A stretch of DNA of 64,000 bases from contig LJTN01000007.1 of the NCBI GenBank assembly GCA_001303415.1, positions 17,316-81,315 on the forward strand, written 5' to 3'. Below the pieces are notes generated by a model. It searched no databases. It was not told the DNA's origin and saw only the letters and a program-made list of their open reading frames with translations. The position numbers and the translations under genes are program-made. Position 1 is the first letter of the stretch, and each line of letters begins with the position of its first letter. The DNA is from Myxococcales bacterium SG8_38. GTDB taxonomy: Bacteria > Myxococcota_A > Polyangia > Polyangiales > Houyiibacteriaceae. Shown here piece after piece: positions 40,798 to 51,053 of this stretch.

Positions 40798-41479
40798 TCA
40801 GCTGCCGAGCTTTGCTTTGAGAGCCGCTAACTCGTCCTCGATCTGATCCCCGCCTTCCTCTGTTTCGAGAGCCCTGAAGCGCGCATCGAGCTCGGTGCGC
40901 TTGGGGTCTTCGAGCACGTGGTGCGCCTCCACCTCCGCGTCGAGCTGGTCGATTTGATCGGCCATGCGCTCCAGGTCGGAGAACGCTCCCCCACCGAGCC
41001 TGTCGCCAGCAGGGCGAGACGCATCCACGTGCTGCGCCCTTGCTTGCCGCACCTGGGCCGCCAGCGTCTTTTGCCTGGCCTTGAAATCGTCGAGCTTCTT
41101 TTCGATGCGCTCGAGCTGATCCTTCATCGCCTCTGCGGTGGTGGCCTGTTCGGCCGCTCGCTCTCGTACGTGCCGCGCTTCGTTCGAGACGCGTGCCTTG
41201 CGGCGCAGCGCCTCGCGCGCCAAGTCCTCGTCGTCGCGCTCGAGAGCGAGAACGGCCTTCCGCTCCCAATCGACCGCTTCTTGCTGGAGCTCCTTTTCTT
41301 TTTTCTCGAGGCGTTTGGCGCTCCCCATGGCCTCGACCAGCTCTTTGCGCGCGCGCTGAAGCGCCGATTTCATGTCGGCGACGGTCTGGCCGAGCATCTT
41401 GTCGGGGTCCTCGGCCTGGTCGATGAGCGCGTTGAGGTTGGACTTGATCACGCGATTGAGTCGACTGAAAATCCCCATG
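40798..41479 (-). CDS. PspA/IM30/Vipp1-family membrane-stress protein
   Basis: MGIFSRLNRVIKSNLNALIDQAEDPDKMLGQTVADMKSALQRARKELVEAMGSAKRLEKKEKELQQEAVDWERKAVLAL; start at MGIFSR. Confidence 0.93.
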
Positions 41480-41496
41480 TCCCCTCTTCCCAACGA

Positions 41497-41508
41497 TCCC
41501 ACGTGGGA
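41497..41508. promoter_or_regulatory. Perfect 12-bp palindrome TCCCACGTGGGA between pspA-like and epimerase genes
   Basis: Seen directly; 18 nt upstream of the PspA-like ATG, in the divergent spacer. Confidence 0.35.
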
Positions 41509-41572
41509 CGCTCGCTGTAAAGGTACTGAGCTTTCTCGACTTCGAGCTTCGGGGTATGATACCTGAGGGGCG

Positions 41573-42538
41573 ATGTTGAAGGGGGCGAACGTCCTGATCA
41601 CCGGGGGCGCGGGGTTCATAGGGACTGCGTTGGCCAAGCGATTGGCCGCTGACAATCACATCCGCGTCCTGGACATCCTGCGCCGGAACGCGCTTTCGAA
41701 GGCCGGCCTCGATAGCCACCCGAACGTGGAGCTCATCGTGGGCGACGTGAGAGACATGACCGCGGTTCGGCGGGCGGTCACCGGCTGCGACTACGTCATC
41801 CACATGGCGTCGATCGCAGGCGTTGATACCGTGCTCAAGAACCCGGTTCTGACCATGGAGATCTCGCTCGAAGGAACCATGAACGTGTTACGCGCAGCAA
41901 ACGACTGCACCGGCATCAAGCGCGTGATCGACTTCTCGACCAGCGAGGTGTTCGGCTCTTATGCGTTCCGTGTTCGGGAAGCCGACGTCACCAGTCTTGG
42001 GGCAGTCGGCGAAGCCCGCTGGACGTACGCAGTGAGCAAGCTCGCCACCGAGCATCTGGCACACAACTATTGGAAGCAGTTCAACCTTCCAACTTGCTCG
42101 ATTCGGCCGTTCAACATCTACGGTCCGGGCCAGGTCGGCGAAGGCGCCGTGCACGCTTTCGTGGTGCGGGCGCTCCAGGGCGAAAGAATTCTCATCCACA
42201 ACGAAGGCGATCAAATCCGCTCGTGGTGCTACATCGACGACATCGTCGACGCGATCTTGCTCGCCATGGAGCGCGACGAAGCCATCGGCGAGAGCTTCAA
42301 CATCGGGAATCCGCGCAGCACCGTTACGATCTATCAGCTTGCGCAGCTCATCGTCCGTCTGACCGAGAGCAAGTCGCCCATCGAGTTCGTTGCGTGGGAC
42401 TTCCCGGACGTCGAGCTCAGAATTCCCGACGTGAAGAAGGCCGAGGAGCGGCTCGGTTTTCGTGCCCACGTCGAGCTCGAGCAGGGCTTGTTGCACACCA
42501 TCGAGTGGTATCGCCGAAAGCTCAGCGGCGAGGCGTGA
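41573..42538 (+). CDS. NAD-dependent epimerase/dehydratase (extended SDR)
   Basis: NVLITGGAGFIGTALAKRLAADNHIRVLDILRR...IHMASIAGVDTVLKNP...YAVSKLATEHLAHNYWKQFNLPTCSIRPFNIYGPGQVGEGAVHAF. Confidence 0.93.
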   Translation: MLKGANVLITGGAGFIGTALAKRLAADNHIRVLDILRRNALSKAGLDSHPNVELIVGDVRDMTAVRRAVTGCDYVIHMASIAGVDTVLKNPVLTMEISLEGTMNVLRAANDCTGIKRVIDFSTSEVFGSYAFRVREADVTSLGAVGEARWTYAVSKLATEHLAHNYWKQFNLPTCSIRPFNIYGPGQVGEGAVHAFVVRALQGERILIHNEGDQIRSWCYIDDIVDAILLAMERDEAIGESFNIGNPRSTVTIYQLAQLIVRLTESKSPIEFVAWDFPDVELRIPDVKKAEERLGFRAHVELEQGLLHTIEWYRRKLSGEA

Positions 42539-42539
42539 A

Positions 42540-43640
42540 GTGGTCGGTCGCTCTCCACGCGTCTACGATCTTTCGACGGCGCGCCCCGATGGCTGGTTCG
42601 ACGGTGTGCTCGCGCAGTCCGAAGACTTCGAAAAGGCGTGTCAGATCATCGGTCGCAACACGCTCGGGCTTGCCTTGGTGGCCGGTGCGCGCGTTTCGAG
42701 CCTCACCGCCAATCCACACTCGGAGGAGCGGACCATGGTGGAGTTCTCGATTGGACGGGATCCGACCGTGCGGCAAGTCCCTCTTCCCGAGTTCCGCCAG
42801 ACGATTGCCCAGTACCTGTTGACGCCCTTGCAAGGTGTTGCGCTTCCCGAGAATCCGGACGTGGAGGTGCTTCAAGCCCACGTCGGGGGGCGCTACATGC
42901 TCGAAGCGTCTTTATTCTACGTACGACTGCTCGAGCTCCGTCACGAGGTCGGCCTCTCCGAGGTCGTCGTCGAGTTCAACGACCTGCGACATACCTTGAC
43001 GCTCGACGATTTCCGCGACGTGATCGACGAGCGCGTTCGCGCCGAGCTCGGGATCGAGCAGCCGGCAGACGGGATGGCCATCGACCTGGCCGTCGTGGAT
43101 CAAGCCGAAGAAGCCAATGCGCACGGCAACTGGGGAGCCACCGTTGCCATGCTGACTCCCTGGTTGACCCCCATCTCGATGCTTCTGCGGACGGGCGAGG
43201 CGGGAACGCTGAGCGAGGAAGTCCATGGCCGACTCTCCGAGAGCCTCGAGCTCTTGGGTACGGCCTACGCCAACATGGGAGACTTCGACGCGGCCAATGA
43301 GGTTCTTCGCCTCGGGGTTCAATGGGCCGGCGAATCGAGCAAGGCGGCAGAGCTGTTTCTGACCTTGGGCCGAGCCTCCGTGGCAAGCGACAAGCACGGC
43401 GAGGCGATTGGGCTGTTGCGTCGGGCGCTGCGACTCGGCGCGGACGAGCACCAAGCGTTGCTTCTTTTGGCCAGATCCTTTGCCGCGCGAAACCAGAGCT
43501 TGGCAGCGCTGGTTTGCCTCGAACAGGCGGGCGGATCAGTCGCAGACGACCCCTCGCTTGCAGATCTGGAAGCGGATTTGCAGGACCGCTTGGGCGACGC
43601 TTGGGCGCGGTTTCAGGCGTGGTTGGCGGCTGCGGAGTAG
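42540..43640 (+). CDS. Hypothetical protein with TPR-like C-terminal half
   Basis: GTG start 1 nt after the epimerase stop; C-terminal [64 protein letters not shown]. Confidence 0.75.
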   Translation: MVGRSPRVYDLSTARPDGWFDGVLAQSEDFEKACQIIGRNTLGLALVAGARVSSLTANPHSEERTMVEFSIGRDPTVRQVPLPEFRQTIAQYLLTPLQGVALPENPDVEVLQAHVGGRYMLEASLFYVRLLELRHEVGLSEVVVEFNDLRHTLTLDDFRDVIDERVRAELGIEQPADGMAIDLAVVDQAEEANAHGNWGATVAMLTPWLTPISMLLRTGEAGTLSEEVHGRLSESLELLGTAYANMGDFDAANEVLRLGVQWAGESSKAAELFLTLGRASVASDKHGEAIGLLRRALRLGADEHQALLLLARSFAARNQSLAALVCLEQAGGSVADDPSLADLEADLQDRLGDAWARFQAWLAAAE

Positions 43641-43683
43641 TCGCTTTACTTTGGCTCCGAGGCTTCGTACCGTATCGATCCGG

Positions 43684-45183
43684 ATGTCGGGCTTTCTTTT
43701 GTCGATCGATCAGGGAACCACTGGTTCCACCGCCCTCTTGTTGTCGCCGGAGGGCAGGATTCTAGGGCGCGCCAATCGCGAGTTTCGGCAGCATTTTCCG
43801 AGGCCCGGCTGGGTCGAGCACGATCTCGAGGAAATCTGGGAGAGCGTGGGCGGCGCCGTCACCGACGCGGTCGCCAAGGCCGGGGTGGCTCCCAAAGACT
43901 GTCTCGGTATCGGCATCACGAACCAGCGGGAAACCACCGTGTTGTGGGATCGAAAGACCGGTGCAGCCGTCCACCGCGCGATCGTATGGCAGGATCGGCG
44001 TACCGCGAAGCGTTGCCAGGAGCTGAAGGATGCCGGCAAGGAAGCGGTGTTCCGCCAGCGTACCGGATTGGTGCTCGACCCCTACCTGGCCGGTACCAAG
44101 CTCGAATGGCTTCTCGATCACGTCGATGGCGCGCGAGCTCGCGCCGAAAAGGGGGAGCTCGCCTTTGGAACGATCGATTCGTGGCTCGTGTACCGGCTCT
44201 CCGGCGGCAAGGTCCACGTGACCGATGCCAGCAACGCATCGCGCACGCTACTGTTCGACATCGCCAAGCAGCGGTGGGACGAGGAGCTCGCTGCGGAGCT
44301 GCACGTTCCCATGGCTCTGCTGCCCGAGGTGAAGAGTTGCTCGGAGGTCTACGCCCAAACCTCCGGCGTGCCGGGCGTGCCGGACGGCATCCCAATCGCA
44401 GGGATGGCTGGCGACCAGCAAGCCGCGCTCTTCGGCCAGACCTGCTTCGAGGTGGGTGACGCCAAGTGCACCTACGGCACCGGCGCTTTCTTGTTGATGA
44501 ACACCGGGTCGGAGGTGGTGCATTCAGAAAACGGGCTATTGACTACGATCGCATGGCGCCTGGGCGAGCAGACCGTGTATGCCCTCGAAGGAAGCGCGTT
44601 CATCGCCGGGGCTGCAGTTCAATGGTTGCGTGATGGGCTCGGCTTGATCGCCTCCTCGGACGAGATCGAGGCCAAGGCCCGCGAGGTCGAGACGACCGGC
44701 GACGTAGTGTTCGTACCGGCGCTGGCGGGGTTGGGCGCACCGTACTGGGATCCGCACGCGCGGGGCCTGATTTATGGGCTTACGAGGGATACGACCGCCG
44801 CGCATCTGGCGCGCGCAACCCTGGAGGGAATGGCTTTTCAGATAGTGGACTTGGTCGACGCCATGCAGGCGGATGCTGGTCGGCCCATCAAGCGCTTGAG
44901 GGTCGATGGTGGCGCGGCTTCCAATGACTTATTGATGCAATTTGAAGCGGACATGCTCGGGGTGACGATCGACCGCCCCGAAAACGTGGAGACGACAGCG
45001 TTGGGCGCTGCTTACTTAGCCGGCATGGCCGTTGGCGTGTTCGGCGGCCTTGATTCTGTGAAGGATGCTTACCGTATCGAGCGTAGCTTTGAGCCTCAGA
45101 TCACCCGAGCCGAAAGGGAGGGCCACTTGAGGCGCTGGCGCGACGCGGTACGGCGGGCGCGAAGTGAAATGAGAATAACATGA
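43684..45183 (+). CDS. glpK: Glycerol kinase
   Basis: [55 protein letters not shown]...[17 protein letters not shown]...[36 protein letters not shown]. Confidence 0.96.
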   Translation: MSGFLLSIDQGTTGSTALLLSPEGRILGRANREFRQHFPRPGWVEHDLEEIWESVGGAVTDAVAKAGVAPKDCLGIGITNQRETTVLWDRKTGAAVHRAIVWQDRRTAKRCQELKDAGKEAVFRQRTGLVLDPYLAGTKLEWLLDHVDGARARAEKGELAFGTIDSWLVYRLSGGKVHVTDASNASRTLLFDIAKQRWDEELAAELHVPMALLPEVKSCSEVYAQTSGVPGVPDGIPIAGMAGDQQAALFGQTCFEVGDAKCTYGTGAFLLMNTGSEVVHSENGLLTTIAWRLGEQTVYALEGSAFIAGAAVQWLRDGLGLIASSDEIEAKAREVETTGDVVFVPALAGLGAPYWDPHARGLIYGLTRDTTAAHLARATLEGMAFQIVDLVDAMQADAGRPIKRLRVDGGAASNDLLMQFEADMLGVTIDRPENVETTALGAAYLAGMAVGVFGGLDSVKDAYRIERSFEPQITRAEREGHLRRWRDAVRRARSEMRIT

Positions 45184-45908
45184 GTGACGATGATGTCGGG
45201 CAGGCAAAAGAAGCACTAGAGGTACCGGTAGCTTGGGAGGCACTCGAAGACGCTTTTGAGAACAATGCACCCGAGGTGCACAGCTATTTGCACTTCGACA
45301 CGGGCGAGGTGATTCGCATCGTGGACGGCGTCGCCGATCCGACGATGCATTCACGCATCATGAACGACAAGCGGTATCTGCGGATCGATCCCGTCTCGTC
45401 GCGGGAGCAATACCGTTGGATGGAGCGATTCATCGCCACCGTCGAAGCCGACGATCTCCGGCGGAGGCTCAACGTGGCGATCGACGGGAAAGGCGCGTTT
45501 CGACGATTCAAGGACGCGCTGATGAGCCACCCCGTCGATCGAGAGCGCTGGTTTGCATTTCGGTCGGAGCGGTTGCGGGCCTGTATGGAGTCCTGGCTGA
45601 CGGCGCATGGAATCCGGCCCGTCGAGCGGCCCACCTGGCACGTTCCAACCGCGAACGAGGTCGCTGCCCCGGAGGCCGAGGGCGCGTCCGCGACGAGCGA
45701 GACCGCGGCCGCGCCGAACCGTCCGGACGCGGCCGACACACACCGGCGCCGGCTGCACGAGCTCGTCGACGGCCTCGCATCGAGAGACCTCGAAACCGCT
45801 CGCAGCTTCCTGGAGTTCTTGCAGGAGAAGCGCCACGCTCCGAGGGCCAGAACGATGCCCCCGAGCGAGCCACCCGCTTCGACCGCCCATCCAGCCGAGC
45901 GTGAATAG
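45180..45908 (+). CDS. UPF0158-like protein with C-terminal extension
   Basis: [37 protein letters not shown]...[68 protein letters not shown]. Confidence 0.82.
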   Translation: MSDDDVGQAKEALEVPVAWEALEDAFENNAPEVHSYLHFDTGEVIRIVDGVADPTMHSRIMNDKRYLRIDPVSSREQYRWMERFIATVEADDLRRRLNVAIDGKGAFRRFKDALMSHPVDRERWFAFRSERLRACMESWLTAHGIRPVERPTWHVPTANEVAAPEAEGASATSETAAAPNRPDAADTHRRRLHELVDGLASRDLETARSFLEFLQEKRHAPRARTMPPSEPPASTAHPAERE

Positions 45909-45949
45909 GCCGGCCGCTGCGGACGGGACGTGGCCATGGCGGCAGGGAA

Positions 45950-46013
45950 CCACAACATATTGTGGGGGTCACTGACTGACACTCGCTTCTGGTCGCGCAA
46001 AACATTGCAATGT
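45950..46013. promoter_or_regulatory. Two palindromes upstream of smc: CCACAA-CATA-TTGTGG and ACATTGCAATGT
   Basis: CCACAACATATTGTGG at 45950-45965; perfect 12-bp ACATTGCAATGT at 46002-46013; smc GTG at 46061. Confidence 0.45.
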
Positions 46014-46060
46014 CGTATGTTCAGTGATAGCCAGATCCAGATACTCCTTTGGGGGGCAGC

Positions 46061-49000
46061 GTGAAGATCAAGAAGCTTCAAATCGTTGGCTTCAAGTCCT
46101 TCGTCGACCACACCACGGTCCATTTCGACCACAACATCACCTGTGTCGTCGGCCCGAACGGATGCGGAAAATCCAACATCGTCGACGCCATCAAGTGGTG
46201 CATGGGTGAGCAATCGCCGTCCCGGCTCCGCGGCAAGCACATGGAGGACGTGATTTTCAGTGGTGCCGAAGGGCGTGGCCCCCACGGATTCGCCGAGGTG
46301 ACCCTGACTTTCGACAACGCCGACGGTCTCGCGCCCCCGGAGTACAGCGAGTACGAAGAGATCCAGGTGACCCGCCGTCTGGATCGCCAGGGCCACAGCG
46401 ATTACCTCATCAACCGGACGCCGGTCCGGCTGTTGGATGTCACCAACCTGTTTCTAGGAACCGGCGTCGGCAAACGGGCGTACTCGATCATCGAGCAGGG
46501 CCGAATCGGATTCATCGTCACCTCCAAGCCGGAGGACCGCCGCGCGATGATCGAGGAAGCGGCAGGCATCAGCAAGTTCAAGCTGAGCAAACGCGCTGCG
46601 GAGCGCAAGATGGATCAGACGCGCCAAAACCTCTTGCGCGTAACCGACATCATCGGCGAGCTCGAACGCAGCCTCGGCTCGCTCAAGCGGCAGGCACAAA
46701 AGGCCGAACGATACAAGCGCTACAAGAAGGAGATGCGAGACCTCGACCTGTGGGTCGCATCACATCGATTCCTCGAGCTGCGCGGACAGATTGCAACGGT
46801 CGCTGCTGCTCTGTCGATGGCCAAGGAAGGTGCGCAAGCGGCGCGCCACGAGCTCATCGCAAAGGAAGCGTCGGTCGAGGCGGAGCGTGTCTCGCTACAG
46901 CGCTTGAGCTCCGAGGTCGAGCGTGCCCAGGCGCTCACGTACGAGCTCGACAATTCGGTGCGCCAACTCGAGGGTCTGATCCGCCAGCAGCAGGAACGCC
47001 AAACGGGCTTGGCCGAGCGAAAAGAGCTCGCGAGCCGAGAGTTGCGTCAACTCGAGCAACAGCGGCAACAGCTGCAGCAGGAAGCCTCGAGCGTGCGGGT
47101 CTCCCTTAGCGAGCTCGCGGCCCTCGAAACCGAAGCGGAGCGGCTTCTGTGCGAGGTCGAAGTCGAGCTCCAAGACCGCAAAAACACGGCAGAAGAGGCG
47201 GAGATCGCGCTCGGGAATGCGCGCGCCTGGCTGTCCGAGGGCCGAGCTCGCGTGGCGGGCGCGGAGGCGGTCCTCGCCGGGTATGGCGCGCGGCGCCAGG
47301 AGACGAAAGCCCGGCTCGAGCGGTTGCGCGACGAGACGCAGGCCTCGGCCGCGCGCGAGATCGAGTTTCGACAGCAGGGCGGTGAGCTCGAAGGCAAGAT
47401 CACCGGCCTGCGCAGCGGCAAGGTCGAGACGGCCGAACGACAAACCGAGATCGAGGCTTCGCTTGCTTCGCAAAAGCAAGCGCTCCAGCAATCGGACGCC
47501 GAGGTCGATGCGCTTCGCGAGAAGCTCGCCGTGACGAGCTCGCGATTGCGCTCCCTCGGCGAGATTCACGAGCGCTTCGAGGGCGTCGGCGCAGGAACGC
47601 AAGCCGTCATGACGGAGTACGCGCGGGACGTGGGCGAGTCTCATTCGGGTTTGGTAGGCTTGGTTGCCGATCGGCTCGAGTGCGACGCCGAGCACACGCG
47701 CGCGCTGGGCGCCGCTCTCGGCGCGTCGCTCGAGTGCTTGCTGGTAGAGGATATCGACTCGGCGCTGCGGGCCGCCGCATACCTCGCACGCGAAGAAAAA
47801 GGCCGTGCCGCGTTCTTGCCGCGCGCGCCAAGCAGCGGGCCCCGTGTGGTGCCGCCTTTCCCGACCGGGGCGGGCATCGTTGGGCCGCTGACCAGCCTCG
47901 TTCGTCATTCCCACTCGGACGCCGCCTGGGTCCGTCATCTCTTGTTCGACGTGCTCGTGGTGGACGGCTTGGAGACGGCCGCGCGTCTGCACCGCGAGGG
48001 CTTTTCCGGGAAGCTGGTCACGCTCGACGGCCAAGCGTTGCTTCCGGATGGAGCCGTCGTTGGCGGCGCCAACGACGAGTCCGCTACGCATCTCCTCCGG
48101 CTCCAGCGAGAGATCCGCGAGCTCGAGCAGGCAGCCACATCACAGAGAGCCGAGCTGGAACGCGCCATCGGCGACCAAGGACGCCTCCGTGCTTCCATTG
48201 CAGAGCGACAAGCGGCAATCGACTCCGTGCGTGCGCGTGCGCACGATTGCGAGCTCGAGATTCTCGGCGCCGAACGCGACCTGCAGGCGCTCGAGATGGA
48301 GCTTCGGCGCATCGCGGAGCGCCGCTCGGAGATCTCCCTCGCGGAAACCGAAGCAAATGCCGCGCTATCCCAAATCGACGTCGACGAGGCCAACACCAAG
48401 CGCGAGCTGCAAGACGCGCGCCGCCACGTGACCGATGCCGATGAGGCCACGCGCATCGCGGAGAGCATCCTCGCGGAACGGCGGCGGATCGTCGAAAAGC
48501 AGGCCGCGCGGGCGACCGAGGTGAAGGTCGAGGCGACGCAATCACGCGAGCGAGCAGACCGCGAGCGTTCGGTCTTGGCTCAGCTCGATCGTGCGCTCGC
48601 CCAGCTAAACGCGCGGGAGGACCGGCTGAGGGAGGATGTGGCCATCGCCGATCGCGATCAGGGCCAGGCGGCGGGCCGCATCCTGTTGCACCGAGGGCGA
48701 GTCAGCGAGGCCGCGCACGAAGCTGCCTCCGCGCGCGAGCAGCTCTCGATCCTACGCGGAAGGTTCGACGAGGCCCAAGCCCAGCTCGGGAAATCCGAGG
48801 CTGCCCTCAAAGAGCTTCGTGGCGTGCTCGAGGAGCGCTCGAACGAGCTCAACGAGCTGACTCTTCGGGAACGTGAGCTGGCGCTTTCGCTCGAGCATCT
48901 CGTGGAGCAGGTGCGCGACAAGCATCGCGTCGAGCTCGCCTACGTGTTGGGCGACTACCACGACCGGCCGATACCCGACGCCGAGATCGCGGCGCGTGCC

Positions 49001-49663
49001 GAAGAGCTCCAGGGGCTGATCGATCGCATGGGCGAGATCAACCTCACTGCCATCGAGGAGTACGAAGAAAACGCCGAGCGCTACGAGTACCTGACCAGTC
49101 AGCGGCGTGATCTCGAGGAAGCCCTCACCAAGCTAGACAAGGCGATTCGGCAGATGAACCGTGAAAGCCGAGCGATGTTCCGCGAGGCATTCACCGGCAT
49201 CAACGAGCGATTCAAGCGTATTTATCCGCTGCTCTTTCGTGGAGGTCAGGCCGAGCTCCGCCTGACGGAGCCACAAGACATGCTCGAGACGGGAGTCGAC
49301 ATCATCGCGCAGCCGCCAGGCAAGCGTCTGGGGTCGCTCGAGCTGATGAGCGGCGGTGAGAAGGCTCTGACCGCGGTCGCCCTCATCTTCGCAATCTTCC
49401 AGTACAAGCCAAGCCCTTTCTGTCTGCTCGACGAGGTCGACGCGCCACTGGACGAAGCCAACATCGGCCGCTTTGCCGATGCCATTCAGCAAATGACCGA
49501 CCGCTCCCAGTTCATCATCATCACGCACTCGAAGCGAACCATGGAATACGCCGACGTTCTCTACGGCGTCACCATGGAACAACCCGGCGTCTCCAAGCTC
49601 GTCTCCGTCGAGCTGCGCGGCGGCAAACGCCCCGTCCCAGCCGCCGTCGAAGCCGCCGAATAG
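46061..49663 (+). CDS. smc: Chromosome segregation protein SMC
   Basis: VKIKKLQIVGFKSFVDHTTVHFDHNITCVVGPNGCGKSNIVDAIKWCMGEQSPSRLRGKHMEDVIFSGAE; coiled coils and hinge; C-terminal LELMSGGEKALTAVALIFAIFQYKPSPFCLLDEVDAPLDEANIGRF. Confidence 0.98.
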   Translation: MKIKKLQIVGFKSFVDHTTVHFDHNITCVVGPNGCGKSNIVDAIKWCMGEQSPSRLRGKHMEDVIFSGAEGRGPHGFAEVTLTFDNADGLAPPEYSEYEEIQVTRRLDRQGHSDYLINRTPVRLLDVTNLFLGTGVGKRAYSIIEQGRIGFIVTSKPEDRRAMIEEAAGISKFKLSKRAAERKMDQTRQNLLRVTDIIGELERSLGSLKRQAQKAERYKRYKKEMRDLDLWVASHRFLELRGQIATVAAALSMAKEGAQAARHELIAKEASVEAERVSLQRLSSEVERAQALTYELDNSVRQLEGLIRQQQERQTGLAERKELASRELRQLEQQRQQLQQEASSVRVSLSELAALETEAERLLCEVEVELQDRKNTAEEAEIALGNARAWLSEGRARVAGAEAVLAGYGARRQETKARLERLRDETQASAAREIEFRQQGGELEGKITGLRSGKVETAERQTEIEASLASQKQALQQSDAEVDALREKLAVTSSRLRSLGEIHERFEGVGAGTQAVMTEYARDVGESHSGLVGLVADRLECDAEHTRALGAALGASLECLLVEDIDSALRAAAYLAREEKGRAAFLPRAPSSGPRVVPPFPTGAGIVGPLTSLVRHSHSDAAWVRHLLFDVLVVDGLETAARLHREGFSGKLVTLDGQALLPDGAVVGGANDESATHLLRLQREIRELEQAATSQRAELERAIGDQGRLRASIAERQAAIDSVRARAHDCELEILGAERDLQALEMELRRIAERRSEISLAETEANAALSQIDVDEANTKRELQDARRHVTDADEATRIAESILAERRRIVEKQAARATEVKVEATQSRERADRERSVLAQLDRALAQLNAREDRLREDVAIADRDQGQAAGRILLHRGRVSEAAHEAASAREQLSILRGRFDEAQAQLGKSEAALKELRGVLEERSNELNELTLRERELALSLEHLVEQVRDKHRVELAYVLGDYHDRPIPDAEIAARAEELQGLIDRMGEINLTAIEEYEENAERYEYLTSQRRDLEEALTKLDKAIRQMNRESRAMFREAFTGINERFKRIYPLLFRGGQAELRLTEPQDMLETGVDIIAQPPGKRLGSLELMSGGEKALTAVALIFAIFQYKPSPFCLLDEVDAPLDEANIGRFADAIQQMTDRSQFIIITHSKRTMEYADVLYGVTMEQPGVSKLVSVELRGGKRPVPAAVEAAE

Positions 49664-49736
49664 CGGGACACTATCCACCCTCCTAACACGCCGAAAACAA
49701 AGCACTCCCTCGCCAAAGATCGCAGCATCAAATCCT

Positions 49737-51053
49737 TTGACTTCGGCTCCGGCCTCCGGGCGGTTTCTCGGCTTGGGATCCGGGATCGGTCTGGTCGTCG
49801 CGAATATGGTGGGTGCGGGTGTTTTCTTGAGCGCAGGCTTCATGGCCCAGGAGCTGAGCGCCGGATGGATCCTCGCGGCGTGGGTAGTCGGGGCGCTTCT
49901 CGCGATGGCGGGCGCGCGATCGTACGCCGAGGCGGCCATGCTGATTCCTCGGTCTGGGGGCGAGTACCGCTACCTCTCCGAGTTGCTCCACCCCGCGGTT
50001 GGCTATCTCGCCGGTTGGGCTTCGCTGCTGGTCGGGTTCTCGGCGCCGATGGCGATCAGCGCGTTTGGCGCGGCGGCTTTTGCATTCGCCGTATTCGGCG
50101 CAGGGAACGAACGGCTTGGCGCGGCGGTGCTCATCGGCTCGCTTTGCGTGCTCCACGCGGTCGGCCTCCGCTCGTCGAAGTGGGTGCAAAATGGTCTAGT
50201 CATCGTGAAGGGGCTTCTCATCCTCGCATTCGTCGCTTTCGGCTTGGCGTTGGGCGACAACAGTTGGCCCACTTGGGAGCCGGCGAGCGATTCGACCACG
50301 CTCGCGCTCCCCTTCGCGACCAGCTTGTTCTTCGTCGCCTACGCATTTTCCGGCTGGAACGCGGCAGCATACGCTGCCGGCGAGTTCCACGAGCCCCGGC
50401 GCGACGTACCGCAGGCCATGCTGATCGGCTGTGCGCTCGTGGGCATCGCGTACCTTTTGGTGAACTGGATCCTAGTCGCCAACCTCACGCCTGAGCGCGC
50501 CGAGGTGGTCTTCGAGTACGAAGAAGCCAGGGTGACGCTAGGCCATCTGGTCGCACGCGACTTCCTCGGCGACGCCGGCTCGAACGCCATGTCGTTGGGC
50601 ATCGCGGCGCTCATGGTGTCCAGCACCAGCGCGATGCTCTTGGTCGGTCCTCGTGTCTACGCGGAAATGGCGCGTGACGGCTTCCTGCCGTCGATGTTGC
50701 GCGCCAAGCCTGGCAGGCCGCCTCGGATGTCGATATTCCTGCAAGGAGCCATCGCCATTGCGCTGCTCTACATCCACACGATTGGTGACCTCTTGAGCAA
50801 CGTCGGCGGAATCCTAGTCCTGTTTTCGGCCTTGGTTTCGATCAGCCTCTTCGGCGTCAAGCGCCGCAGGCCGGACCTCGGCGCCCCGCGTCCGCAGGCA
50901 TTGGTGGCCGCCGCCATCTATTCGGGCTCTTCCATATGGATGCTCTACAACGCCTTCAAGACCCAGACCGGCCTCATCCCGTGGATCGCCATTGCAGCCG
51001 GCGCTGGGCTGTTGGCGTATGGCCTGACCGTCAGGAAGGCTCGTGGACGATGA
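49737..51053 (+). CDS. APC-family amino-acid permease
   Basis: [89 protein letters not shown]. Confidence 0.93.
   Translation: MTSAPASGRFLGLGSGIGLVVANMVGAGVFLSAGFMAQELSAGWILAAWVVGALLAMAGARSYAEAAMLIPRSGGEYRYLSELLHPAVGYLAGWASLLVGFSAPMAISAFGAAAFAFAVFGAGNERLGAAVLIGSLCVLHAVGLRSSKWVQNGLVIVKGLLILAFVAFGLALGDNSWPTWEPASDSTTLALPFATSLFFVAYAFSGWNAAAYAAGEFHEPRRDVPQAMLIGCALVGIAYLLVNWILVANLTPERAEVVFEYEEARVTLGHLVARDFLGDAGSNAMSLGIAALMVSSTSAMLLVGPRVYAEMARDGFLPSMLRAKPGRPPRMSIFLQGAIAIALLYIHTIGDLLSNVGGILVLFSALVSISLFGVKRRRPDLGAPRPQALVAAAIYSGSSIWMLYNAFKTQTGLIPWIAIAAGAGLLAYGLTVRKARGR

Noticed and set aside
41495-41510. parS-like centromere site at TCCCACGTGGGA
   Set aside because: Only the central CACGTG and a few flanking bases match parS (TGTTyCACGTGrAACA); flanks are too divergent.
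41480-41655. N-terminal extension of the PspA-like ORF
   Set aside because: Canonical PspA starts at MGIFSRL; the extension overlaps the divergent epimerase gene.
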